A DNA stretch of 64,000 nt from Amphibalanus amphitrite (lineage: Eukaryota > Arthropoda > Thecostraca > Balanomorpha > Balanidae), in NCBI RefSeq assembly GCF_019059575.1, contig NW_024881848.1, positions 186,001-250,000 on the forward strand, given 5' to 3'. The translations under genes and the position numbers were made by a program. Below are positions 52,001 to 61,895 of this stretch, in pieces. Position 1 is the stretch's first letter; the number at the start of each line of letters is the position of its first letter. The notes under the pieces were generated by a model. The model did no database searches. It saw nothing but the letters and a program-made list of their open reading frames with translations, and had not been told where the DNA came from.

Positions 52001-55000
52001 CTAACGCTAATTACTCGGCTGAGGAAATCCTTTGTCCTATCCTGTATCGATATGGAAATACATCCTACGATGTGCTGTGGCTCGGGGCTCCACCGATTCC
52101 TCAGATAAGCGCCAGGTCATTGGTCCCGTCCCGCGCCCGATCCCGGTCGCTGTGGCCTGCTTGTTTTTATACGGCCGGCCCAAGCATGTGGTAATGGCCC
52201 AGTAAAGAATGCTGAGTGCAGGACGGTGAAAGGCTGGGGAGTGGAAGGTTGGATTGGCAACCGTGTACAGTATCAGGAGAGGTATAGGCTGGTGACAGAA
52301 GACTGGGTATATCAGGAAGGTAGTTATCAAAGCTGGGAAAGTGGGTGATAAAGAATAACGCGGATGTTGAAAGCGGGCCTTTGCTAGAGTCGCAAGCCAG
52401 TAATTGTATGATGACATTACGTTAGAAGTTCTCGCGCGCATGGACTGAGGAGGCAAAGTTGGCGGTGACCTGTGGTCCGGTCCTATCCGGTCAGGACGGT
52501 CTAACGGAGAATAGTCCGTCATTAGCTGCTCCATCAAACCCGCCTTCTGTCTTATCTGCGGTGGTCTGCCCTCGGTCCTCCTATGGTCCGTCCACAGCGG
52601 TCCGTCTGGTCCGCGCGGCAGCGGTCCGCCCAGGGACCTGTTACCCCACTCCGCGCCGTCGCACCCATTAGCGTCCTGCCGTGACGGCTCCTCCGTCCTC
52701 TGCCGGCGGCGCTCCCTCCCTCTGTCCTGCCTCCACGGCTCTGTAATTGGACCACAACGAGCCACTTGTCTGCAGCCCATTCCGAGCGGGGCGCCGGGCG
52801 GGCCGGACCGCGGAGTAGCGGACGGCGACGGGCGAGATCGGGTTGAAGGACTGGACTGGACAGAGGAAAGAAGACGGGATGTGACTGACAATACAGGACA
52901 CTCAACGCAAGCCTAAGAAGTTAAACTTGAAATCCAAACAACTGTATTACCCTCGATGGCGAATTTGAACCCTTAAAAGAGAGCGGAATTCGGAGACTGG
53001 GTCACAGAATATGGTCTAGTGAAAACTGATGTGCACTAGGCCCATGGCATAGTAATGAACGTGGACAAAAAGTTGGGGAATTGGTAGGGAAATTTGGGCC
53101 GGGTTGCGATTGCCGCAAAACGCCTGCCGATTCATGAGGAAAAACCACGCTTACATTCGAGTGAAGAACGGGACAATGACCGGCCAGAAAGAAGATGATG
53201 TGATGATGCGCAAAAATATACTTCTCTATTTATGCATGGGTACTCACCGCGTTCTCTCAACGTCTGCATATTACACATGTGAAATGTCACAGATGAAATG
53301 TGAAATGAACAAAACAGCAAGCAAGCAAACAAACAAGCAAACAATGAAAAACGGAACCGCATGTGCTGGGTAGATACAGGGTCAATGTGCTAGTGTAGGT
53401 ATATTTAGTCTAATTCGACGACTTTGTCGCAAATAACGGCCGGACCGGTCCATAAGAGGAAGGAATGAACCTTCAGTGTCGCTGCACCATTGTTTGAATA
53501 CAAAAAGAAACATGTTTATGTTTTCCCGTTGATCACCTGGCTTTCAATCGATGCTACAGGGTGGGCTGAATTCGAATGAACTCCGTGAATTGAACAAACA
53601 TGCTGAGGACGAGTCGTTTGTGGAATTCCGATTACGAGCGCTTTGCTTTTTAAATGTCCTGATTAATAACCGAAGGTTTGTTGTCAATAGTTAAAACACT
53701 TTTCTTTAGAATTGTGTTTTTCTATTGGAAAACAAATCTGAGTTCCCTGACAATTTGGCAAAAGCTGCCTGAGATCAGTACAACTTGATGCTCGAGAAAA
53801 CGGCTGTTCCAAAAATTCTGATTTTTCAGGATTTCTAGTGGGCCAGGTGATCTACGTTCTGGTATGGGTCTCCCCTCCGCGGACCATCTGGTGCACGTGC
53901 CACGTGACTTTGAAAATTCCCGTGTTAAGCCAATGGGCAAAATGAAAAAAATGCGTTCCACGGCAGATTGCTCGAAAACGATCCAAACGACCCCCCATTT
54001 TCTTCCATGCGGATCAACCACCATTCGGTGCACTACCCATGGGTATTTCGCGGACGGGTTACGGACGCCTGGCGGACGGTGCGGAGGCTTTAGTTCCCAA
54101 GCGAGCACTAGATGGCTCTGAGGTTCAGTAGAGCGACGCCATTCGTGACACACGCGCTCACGCGAGCTGGCGGGCGTAGGACGTTTCGTGTGAGCTGGAA
54201 ACGCTGATGATGCTATTGAGCTGATGGTTATTTTGAGATCATGCTGCTGAAAAGATAAAAATAGCAGAGTCGATGCTGATGGGACTTCCGACGGAGGATT
54301 CACCGAATAGGTAAAACTTTCATCTCGCTCCGAAATTCTTAAACTAGTCTGTAAGAAATGACCAATGCGGTCCCGTTGGCCAGTGCCCAGGACCAGGTAA
54401 TTATGATGCGTGGGTATAGTGGTAGGTAAAGCCGGTCTGTGCCTATTCACCTTACTACCATGAAAACATCCTACTGAGCTACCACCAGCCTCGTGTGACC
54501 TGCATCATCCCTACTATTTTTTATCACTTATCATGCGTAAGTCGTAACACCTAATTAGCCGGAACGTGTCCGCGTGCGAAACTCACTTCTTCTCGGCAAG
54601 ACACAACGGACCGACCACAGAAGAATACCACCGAATAATGAGCCAATACAGTCGGCACGGGGCCGGGTTCACGCGAGCGACTCGGCCACCCTCATCTCCG
54701 GCGGCCGGCGGCCATCTCCGGTGGGCGCCGCCCCCGCCCCCGCCGCCGCCCCCGCCGGGGCCGGTCCGGCAGGCCGCCCAGAGATCGCCAGGTGATAGAC
54801 GACAGGGAGGGACAGACGACAGAGAGCCGCAGCGGAGGACGCAGTGTGCTGCAGTGTGGGTGAAGTGACACAGTGACACAGTGACGCTGACGCAGTGACA
54901 CATTGACACAGTGACGCTGACGCAAAGACACATTGACTTACCGACGTGTTGAGATACTGACGTAATAACGTACAGACACACTGACGTTCCAACGTGCTGA

Positions 55001-58000
55001 TATATTGATACAACGACTTACTAACACACTGACTCATAGACGTGCTGACGCTTTGTCGTGCTGGCTATTGACGCACTGGCGCCTTGAAAAACCAAAATGC
55101 TCACGCATTGACATATCAACGCACTGCCGCACTACTGCTCTACCACATTGACAAATTGACTGCCGGACGCGTACCGGGTCGGCGACAGCGGGATCTCGCT
55201 ACTCAGTGGGTGCTCAGAACTGGACGCGACCGGCTGGCGCTGACTGGCAGCACGCGGTTCTTCTCAGCGTAACAGTGCATTGTGGCAGCCGAAGGCGACA
55301 CTTCCGCGAGGAGCGGCTCAAAGCGCCGAGAGGTGTGGTTGTAGGAAGTGGCTGCAGTGAATACGCGACTGTGCGGATACGAACATCTCGGAAGCAGCGA
55401 TATCTCCGCGTCCGATGCGCCGAGCAGCGATGCGTGCTTGTTACAAGCGACCAGCACATCCTGGTGTGACTGAAACATATCGCTCTATTGATGCGTGAAG
55501 AGGTGCATCGCTTCCGTGCAGTGATTATCGAGCCGGATCGGCTGTTCCATTCAGAGCAGCACGGGTCATTCAGGGAGAGCCAGAAGTCAGTCGCGAAGGG
55601 AGAGCCGACGACAGTGAGGATCGACGAGTGTTGCGAGCCGGATGGACAGACGGACGGGTGTGGAGACCTAGTGCAGTCAGTCGCAAGATTGGTACCGGTG
55701 CCACGTCACTCACGTTTCATGTGGAGCTGTGACGTGCGATATCACGGAGCTGTGACGTTTATGTGATGTAACGAGGAGTGAAATGACAAGATGTTACGGT
55801 GGCAGAGTGGCAGAGACAGTTGTGGTGGTGACGGCACTACGAAGTCTCGAGGTGTTCCGGTGAGGTCATTCACTCGGTGACGCCGGGTCTAGCCCCGCCA
55901 GGTCACGCCAGGTCAGGTCAGGTGTCGATACCGTCTGACGGAAGATGCGGAGTCAGCGCTCGGCAAAGTCCGGACCGGGGGGTCTGAGCAGCAGCAGTGA
56001 CCGACTGCTGGAGTGCGACACAGACCCACTGGTAGGTTTTAGCGGCACCGCGCCCTCACCAGCGACCGCCCACTCTCTCCATCCTCAGGACCGGCTTATC
56101 AATCAGTCTTGAGAACACTCTTGACCACACTTCTCTGTGACGGAGTGACCGCCACCCAACCTAAACAACCGCGCTGAGGAGAGCTGTTGCAGGGTCGGGG
56201 TGACCGTTTGAGTAGATTAGTGGCATTTTTGACGGGGCGCGCCCATCCCAACTCGCAGGGCTATGTGTTCACTGTTTACTGCTCCACCACTGCGACGGGT
56301 GGTCGACTCAGTCAAATGACACATTAGTGCAGTGTCTGTGTCTATTATCGATGTTGGTTTTGGTATGTGCCGATATGTCAGTGTCGATGTTGGGTCCGTT
56401 CCAATGTTCGTGTCAGTGCCTGTATCACTGCCGGTGTCAGTATCATTGTCAGCGTCACTGCCGGTGCCGGTGCCGGTGCCAGTGTCAGTGTCATTATCGC
56501 CATCTGAGCCTGCCCCCACCTGGGTCCGCGGTCCGATCGGACAGGTGTCCGACAATGACCCTCGGCCGACTGCTGGCATTGAGCCGGTCCGGTCGGCCCC
56601 AGTGCCCCGCCGGCCGCCGCCCCGGGGTGACCCGCCCGCACCGCCCGGCCCGAAACCCTGACCTACCGCGGTCTCCAGCTAGATTCCGACACCCTTCACC
56701 CAATTAATATACCCGCTCTGAAATCTGACCTCATCTCTGAAATCTCCTGTCCCGTAAAAACTTGTCCTGGTTGGAGACTATTCCAGATCCATAATTACCG
56801 ATTTTCATTCCTGACCCTGATTCTGGCCAACATATTTGAGCCATATGCCAGTGCAGCCCTCTAATGACCTCCTTGGAGGATGAGATCCCATGCCAGTCGG
56901 TAAACAGTCGGCCAAACGTTTCCACTAACCGGGCCAGGCCGCTGATCACTGGCCAGTGCGGTGCAGTGCAGTGAAGGTGCTGCAGCGATCTCAGAAGTGA
57001 GGAGTGTATAAAGGTGTGGTGGTGTGGTGTCCAGTAGATTGGACGGTGACTGTAAGAGAGCGACAAGCAGAGGTCGGTTCAGGAAAGCCATGGGCAAGTG
57101 GAAGAGACGGTTCCCGCGGCAGGTAGGAGTTGGGTACGAATGACGTGGATTCCTTTGACCGTCATAAAGGCCATCTTTAGTACGGCATAAGGAATATTTT
57201 TCATAAAAACGTAATTCAATGACTTTGTCAATCATTTCTTTTAAAAAACCAGCAAGATGAAAAATAAACGGACTATTGGCTGACAAAGGGTGACCGATGT
57301 TCCTTCAATTAGACAAACGGTGTTTTTTTATATGGAACGCAGTTCGATAACCAACCTCATCTATCACAAAATTTGAAACAATCCTGTGGACATTCGTTGT
57401 AAAACCGTCTCAAAGTACCTGCTGAGCAAATGTTTGTTTTTTTGTTCCTGGCCATCAAGGACAGTCATAGTTAGAAGATCGTTCATCGTACTCTTTTACG
57501 TTTTTTTTTTTTGCTTCCAAATAAGCTAGTAATCCAGTTAAAAACCGATTGCCATGTCGCCCGAGTCAATCCAAATTTATCACTTGGTCGATCTCCTTTG
57601 ACTGATCGCTAATTTAGTTTAATCTGCCGGATCTCAGGCGAAGGATGGCCATCAGTCTGATGTGGTGAGCCGGGTATGTGATACTGGCAAGTAGCAGACA
57701 GGCAGAGCCCAGAGGCGGACTCCTCAATCAATCAATCAATCAATCACATGTATTTGAACATCCAGACGCATGTATGAATTAGTACAAAAGCACTTACGTG
57801 CTTAAGTCGAGGTACATCATTCACACTGGTCCATGATAACTGACAACAAACACCCCACATCACACATCACTTTTCCGTGGCTTCCCTACCTTTAACAAAT
57901 CATATTTCTTTACAGTATCTCATATTTAAGACTCAAAGCGCTTGGTTTCCCTGATATACTTTTGTACCGAAGCAGCCACAGCCACACACAGGCTACTGTT

Positions 58001-61000
58001 TTTTCCAGGACCATGAAGTATAATAGTTAATTTATCTTTTGAGTTAAGCGTATGGTAAATATTTATTAAATGTCTTAACGATGCTTCAAGCTCTTCCCTT
58101 TTTTGTGCGTACTGCGGACAAGACAAGAAATAATGGTGTACTGATTCTGTGAGGGAATTGCATTTACAATATGGTGAATCTACCAAAGATGAATTTGTTT
58201 GAAACATATGAGAGTTTAAGCTGGACATACCAAGCCTGAGGCGAGTGTGCAAAATGTTATCTCCCTTAGTTCCCAAGCTATAATAAAACAAAGGTTTCGC
58301 TACCCCATACATCTTCTCTAAGGTTTGTTTAAATTCAATAGCATTTCTGATTGATTTGGTTTGTGCTGATAGTCGATTCCATCTTTTAATGGTCTAAACT
58401 CCTGTGGAGCACTGTGTGATGTTTAATGTTTATGCCTTGGTGCAACATTCACCACAGCCAAAACGCAGCAACCTACTAATGAGGGCGTGTTTCCCGAGAG
58501 GAACCTCTGCTCAGAAAAGAAAGAAGCTGCATTCAGTCCGTAGTGAAACGTCATTTCATACTTAAATTAAACGATGTATTAATTAAATTTGTAACAGGTA
58601 CCCTGGCAAAACGCATGTTATGAATAGGCATTCGTACGATAAACAATGCACACTGCGTACATTGCGTACATAAACAATATACTACGTGGCATTTATCGAA
58701 GCCACCCAGAATAACTGCCACGTTGTTCAACATGCTGTGCCACCGACGTCAGTACCGCCCGCGATAAGCGATATTTATGTGTTCGGGAGATTTGTTTGCG
58801 TCTGGCCCGGCAACACTTGGTCTGCGCCAAACCTCACACAGCTCCGGGTCCTATTACCCCGGTCAGGGAACGTTACAATCGAACATTCCGTGACCAGGGC
58901 TCCTGGCTCCAGTCCAGATTTGATCATGAGACTTAAAGGGAGATTATGACCTTTTTCCACAAAATCTGAGTTAGGACCATTTTCTGACAAAACACAACAA
59001 GTTATAATGTAAATTAAAACCATTTTGCTCAATTCGGTACCTTGCCGCAAATATCTCAACTTGAAGTCACGTTAGCGGGGAGCGCTGAAAATGACCGTTG
59101 AATAAGTACTTACATCACTTTTTGGTACTTGCATGTAATTTTGTAAAATGAGCGTATTCCTTACATTTGATCTTCATCACATCTAGTTAGTTAATGGTCG
59201 TCTATAGTGCCTTCAAAAGATATTCATGGTTTGGGGGTGGTTTATGTCTAAATTTACGCAACTATTTTTCCTGTTCATCATCTGTCGCCATATGCTGCTA
59301 TTTTAGTAGCAACGACTCAATTTTGAATCGGTCCCGCCGACTGCACAATAAAAAAGATAGATACAACACTTTTGCGGCATCACTGAAAAACTTATGCAGT
59401 ACTGTTATCAAAATTCTCATAACACCGTTCGACAAACCTGAAGTCTTTTTGAAATAAATATGCTTGTATTTTTCGCTTCAGGCTCTGAGGCCAAAATAAT
59501 GAATTTCGTAGTCGCAATCGCAAGATTTGGCTGCGTTTCTGGCGCATGCCGTTCATTTGTGGCGCAAAATAATGTTGGAAACAAAGAAGAGTAGGCACTA
59601 TGTACCCCCGAATTAGAATCTAATTAATTCTAAACCGAATTAACTCTAATTCAAATTAGAATCCTTACAACCAAGCAACGACAAGGCGATAACATAAACA
59701 AAAACCCAAGCGTCGCTGTTTGAAACAAAAGCGCCATATACTGCGACTTTTTTATAGAGAAGGACAACGCATTTCGGTGGGTGTTACAAGTACTGCAAGT
59801 ACTGCTTCTTTTTTGCAAAAATAAAAACCTTTTTCACATACGAAAATGTGCTAGGAAATTTTCATATTTTATAGAAACTACAGTAGAAATAGTATAGATG
59901 TCGAGTAATTTTTATTTAAGAAAAAAGAAAGCTCATTATCTCCCTTTAAGGTCTTGTCTCAGTTTGTCAACCCTAAGCCTTAGATTGCTGGCATTAAAAC
60001 GAGAAAACGTCTTTTGTGGTTCTCCGGTGAATAAGCTGTCAATGAATAATGATAATGGTAAAATCAGGTCATTGTGTTTTAAAGGTACTGTTTCTTAGGC
60101 AGTGATCCAGAATAAGGTTTATCAAATTATTTTCACTTTTATGCAGCATCAAAATAAAGTATCTAAGAAGAAATTGCATGAAAGTAACGCCCCTCAAAGA
60201 TGCCGTACAAAATATGGGAATGGGGAGGTTAATACCTAGGCACGAGGGCGTATGCACGGGAGTACCTACGCACAAGGGAAAATGCTATGAATGGATGTTC
60301 AACAAGCGAATAAAAGCGACGCATTCAGATCCATGCAGTTTACAAGAAATAAGTGCACATGCAGACGTTTCCACCAAGTGTCTCCAAACTGTCTCAAAAG
60401 TCTAATGCGACTGATTACGGGAAACTGCCCAGTGTCGTCACCCGTGAACTGCGCTGTCTCGCGACTCACGATCCTACCAACCGTGCATTAGTGGCATCGA
60501 TCGGTAACAAGTGAGTCGGGGGTTCCCCGGGCTAGACACACCACTGGGGATCCTTTAGCATTGAGGGGGAGGCCGTCGGTGGTTCGATTTTTTCGAGCTA
60601 GCTGCAAGGTGGGGCGCATTTTTAGTAGAAAATCAGCATCCTCTGACCTTTGCACTCAGCTGTTAAAAACTCACCTTTACAAGAAAGGCAAAGTAGGCCG
60701 TGTTCAGTGACCGAATGAGCCATTGCACACCGTCTGACACTCGTTAGGAAAAGATCATCAACATAACGAGTCTCTGCCATTGTCCAGTGCCGCACCGGGG
60801 TATAATTATCAGCTCGCATAACGGCTTTGTTCCGTGGCAGTTTCGCTGTCTGGGTCACTGGCACGGCCATTTCTGGGTACTCAGCTGGGCCAGTCTGGAG
60901 GCGACACTTTTATTTTACATTATATCTCAGGCGTATACAAGGCCCTTTACCCTCACCTCGCCGAAAACAGCTCGACTAATATGGATGAGTTTTATTCAAC

Positions 61001-61678
61001 CAATCCTTCAATTTACATACCAAATATAGACGAAAAGAAAACGCGTGTTTCGCCACATCACTGCTTGCTTCAATACCCGAATTGGTATGCTATAACACAG
61101 ACAAGTATCAATCACACCGTAAGTGTTGATTTGTCTGGCAAAGGGTTTAGCTACTGAATGCTCTAGGAACTACCTCTGACGTGGTTCGCCTGTCTGTCTG
61201 TGTCTGCAGGGGTCGGCCGACTCCAACTACTCCCAGCCGTCGTCGGAGCTGTCACTGGACGAGGAGCGAGAGACGAACCGGCGCGAGACGGAGCGTCAGG
61301 CGCTGGCGCAGCTCGAGAAGGCACGGGTGAGAAACACGAGGGGTGGGGCACCGGAAGGGTAGGACGGAAGAGTAGTGCGTGGGGGTGGGGCGGATGAGCG
61401 AGGTAGGGTAGGGGTCGTGCCAGCATTTATACGTGTGATGACATAGCTTAAAGTTCTCAAGCAGCCAATAATGACGTTGAATTCATGCCCTGACGCCAAC
61501 CAGCTATAACATTACCCTCATTCCCCCACAATATTACGGCCCTTTCTGTCCCTTACAGACGAAGCCGGTTGCGTTTGCTGTAAGGACCAACATCGCCTAC
61601 GATGGCAGCCTGGACGACGACTCGCCCGTCCACGGCTCCGCCATCTCCTTCGACATCAAGGACTTCCTCCACATCAAG
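36965..61678 (+). CDS. CACNB: voltage-gated calcium channel beta subunit, 5' part
   Basis: Recognised from common exons encoding [19 protein letters not shown], then [11 protein letters not shown] and [20 protein letters not shown] ending in DFLHIK, which is the conserved start of the beta-subunit SH3 domain. The upstream exon at 39279 encodes [15 protein letters not shown], the usual variable-to-core boundary. The protein is cytoplasmic, binds the alpha1 I-II linker through its guanylate-kinase domain and controls channel trafficking and gating. That domain and the rest of SH3 lie beyond 64000. Candidate first exons start at 36965, 43847, 49794, 55945 and 57090. All end in phase 0 with GT donors, so each could splice to 61210 (the first via 39279). 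The gene exceeds 24.7 kb. Confidence 0.93.
37990..38539. mobile_element. TTAA-flanked TIR element with internal hairpin
   Basis: AGGAAATAGTTCAC at 37990 is mirrored exactly by GTGAACTATTTCCT ending at 38539; TTAA at 37986-37989 and 38540-38543. It is 550 bp and non-coding. A long inverted repeat lies inside at 38170-38376. Confidence 0.82.
38170..38376. repeat. long inverted repeat (hairpin)
   Basis: Arms of about 57 bp (38170-38226 and 38320-38376) match almost perfectly, with the outer part ATCCAGTATGAAAAGAGCAT and GGGTCCCGAAAATT in the left arm. The roughly 93-bp loop contains a shorter AGAAATTCTC repeat. Confidence 0.85.
39279..39368 (+). CDS. CACNB: CACNB exon 2 (variable region end)
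   Basis: 30 codons, [20 protein letters not shown] then [10 protein letters not shown]. Acceptor ATTTTCAG, donor GTGAGG. Corresponds to the vertebrate exon ending SNSFVRQ before GSADS. Confidence 0.92.
39349..39545 (+). repeat. three copies of the exon-2 5' splice junction
   Basis: CTTCATCAGACAG|GTGAGG (real, 39369) is followed by CTTCATCAGACAG|GTAAGA (39444) and TTTCATCAGATAG|GTAAGG (39528). Downstream GGCAC segments repeat as well. Spacing is 75 and 84 bp, both multiples of three, and the frame stays open through the second copy. Confidence 0.88.
39546..43846. other. CACNB intron
   Basis: AT-rich, with scattered short repeats. 42985-43313 has an inverted pair ATCTTTCTAGTTGAGGTTTATT and its near-complement. 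A TATAAATA at 42661 is not followed by a recognisable exon. No gene seen. Confidence 0.45.
43307..43454. repeat. perfect-looking foldback palindrome
   Basis: About 65-bp arms: CTCGTGGAAGAT, GGATATCTTTTCC and GTTACAGAAAAACC on the left are mirrored on the right around a CTCGCTCCTTCGTCGCTC centre. ATAGGATT and AATCCTCTAT bound it. A foldback MITE is likely. Confidence 0.75.
43847..43891 (+). CDS. CACNB: possible CACNB first exon B
   Basis: ATG, 15 codons ([15 protein letters not shown]), donor GTGAGG in phase 0. TCAGTC at about 43820 resembles an arthropod initiator. Support is only the start-donor phase; it could be chance. Confidence 0.3.
44728..46613. mobile_element. foldback element with about 440-bp inverted arms
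   Basis: GGGGCATTCCACGATAGATC at 44728 is the complement of the end at 46613. Similarity continues inward to about 45180 and 46165, including GATGAGGGTG, TTTTTGGGACC-type and AGAAAGAACACC segments. CACT flanks both sides (44724-44727, 46614-46617). The interior holds an AGGTCA-rich repeat copy. No transposase. Confidence 0.78.
45640..46010. repeat. AGGTCA-rich interspersed repeat (copy 2)
   Basis: Ordered matches to 71-445 include GTCAATAACTCC, TCGAATGATATG, GTGACCTGAGG, GACCTTGACC, GAGGTCAAC and GATGATGCC. It lies in the loop of the 44728-46613 foldback. Confidence 0.65.
46765..47302. mobile_element. hAT-type MITE made of TGAGTCA repeats
   Basis: CAGGGTTGTGCTTGACTC and GAGTCGAGCACAACCCTG are inverted ends (one mismatch), and CTAAAGAA is duplicated exactly (46757-46764, 47303-47310). 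Most of the 538 bp is TTGAGTCAGAG-type repeats on one strand in the left half and again on the right. Confidence 0.87.
47311..49793 (+). promoter_or_regulatory. non-coding sequence and probable leader of CACNB exon C
   Basis: 47.3-48.7 kb shows nothing recognisable. From 48.8 kb the DNA is GC-richer with TCAGTGC near 48988, a possible initiator. The leader of the exon beginning at 49794 probably lies here. Short frames have no support. Confidence 0.35.
49794..51074 (+). CDS. CACNB: CACNB candidate first exon C, long N-terminal extension
   Basis: ATG at 49794 opens a frame of 427 codons that ends exactly at AACCAG|GTGAGG in phase 0 ([11 protein letters not shown]), so it should splice to 61210. 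It is Arg/Pro/Ala-rich and mostly disordered, with [20 protein letters not shown], a Ser-rich region ([12 protein letters not shown]) and a proline run of 12. The open frame extends 5' of the Met but without another ATG. An isoform with such a long N-terminus would be unusual compared with vertebrate beta subunits. It could instead belong to another gene whose later exons I cannot see. Confidence 0.6.
51075..55944. other. CACNB intron
   Basis: No gene found. Minus-strand open frames at 52037-52891 and 53722-54450 lack ATG or family resemblance. Contains the degenerate TGACRCA array at 54865-55170. Confidence 0.45.
54865..55170. repeat. degenerate TGACACA/TGACGCA array
   Basis: More than 25 loosely spaced copies of TGACRYA-like words (CAGTGACACAGTGACGCTGA and variants) over about 300 bp, ending near 55170. 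Confidence 0.6.
55945..56031 (+). CDS. CACNB: CACNB candidate first exon D
   Basis: ATG, 29 codons ([20 protein letters not shown] then LLECDTDPL), donor GTAGGT in phase 0. The Ser-rich, charged character fits a variable N-terminus. Confidence 0.62.
56320..56515. repeat. degenerate GTGCCNGTGTCA repeat
   Basis: Imperfect 6-12 bp units (GTGCCGGTGCCGGTGCCAG, GTCAGTGTCATT) over about 190 bp. Apparent Val/Ser/Pro or Asp/Thr/Gly frames across it are artefacts. Confidence 0.65.
57007..57013 (+). promoter_or_regulatory. TATA box for CACNB first exon E
   Basis: TATAAAG with an initiator-like TCCAGTAG about 25 bp downstream (near 57029-57036) and the ATG at 57090, giving a leader of about 55 nt. Confidence 0.5.
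57090..57122 (+). CDS. CACNB: CACNB candidate first exon E
   Basis: ATG in good context (GCCATGG), 11 codons ([11 protein letters not shown]), donor GTAGGA in phase 0. Lies just downstream of a TATA box and closest to the common exon at 61210. Confidence 0.6.
57723..58400 (-). mobile_element. 5'-truncated LINE, 3' end
   Basis: Read on the minus strand, about 58390-57926 encodes the C-terminal part of a non-LTR retrotransposon ORF2. It has [20 protein letters not shown], then [13 protein letters not shown] and a Cys/His cluster ([20 protein letters not shown]). The fragment ends in a 3' tail of TTGA repeats (57724-57747 on the plus strand as TCAA). The reverse transcriptase and endonuclease are missing. 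Confidence 0.85.
58937..59945. mobile_element. TTAA-flanked TIR element, 1.0 kb
   Basis: AGGGAGATTATGA at 58937 is mirrored with one mismatch by TCATTATCTCCCT ending at 59945, with TTAA at 58933-58936 and 59946-59949. Non-coding, AT-rich inside. Its ends are related in style to the 9964 and 37990 elements. Confidence 0.8.
59950..61209. other. CACNB intron, no feature seen
   Basis: AT-moderate sequence with scattered short open frames and no splice-supported exon. Confidence 0.5.
61210..61326 (+). CDS. CACNB: CACNB common exon (GSADS)
   Basis: 39 codons: [20 protein letters not shown], then [19 protein letters not shown]. Acceptor TGTCTGCAG, donor GTGAGA, both phase 0. Highly conserved in all calcium channel beta subunits. 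Confidence 0.97.
61559..61678 (+). CDS. CACNB: CACNB common exon (SH3 start)
   Basis: 40 codons: [20 protein letters not shown] then [20 protein letters not shown]. Acceptor CCCTTACAG, donor GTAAGG. First strands of the SH3 domain. The next conserved exon (tryptophan-rich) is not in the window. Confidence 0.97.
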
Positions 61679-61895
61679 GTAAGGACTCGAGGACTTCCTT
61701 CACATCAAGGTAAGGACTCGAGGACTTCCTTCACATCAAGGTAAGGACTCGAGGACTTCCTCCACATCAAGGTAAGGACTCGAGGACTTCCTTCACATCA
61801 AGGTAAGGACTCGAGGACTTCCTTCACATCAAGGTAAGGAAATAAACGGCTTTCTCCGCGTCAAGGTAAGACAGTCAGGGACCTTCTCCGTGTCA
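61657..61895 (+). repeat. 31-bp array of the SH3-exon 5' splice junction
   Basis: CACATCAAG|GTAAGG occurs at 61679 (real) and again at 61710, 61741, 61772, 61803 and 61834, exactly 31 bp apart. Two diverged units follow (GCGTCAAG|GTAAGA, GTGTCAAG). Each unit repeats the last 19 bases of the exon plus 12 of the intron. Confidence 0.95.

Noticed and set aside
52037..52891. Long minus-strand open frame (284 codons)
   Set aside because: The 5' third has no ATG, composition changes abruptly along its length, no domain is recognisable, and it lies in a CACNB intron. It is most likely chance in GC-rich DNA.
53722..54450. Minus-strand open frame of 242 codons
   Set aside because: No recognisable family, mixed composition and no splice or promoter support. 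Treated as chance.
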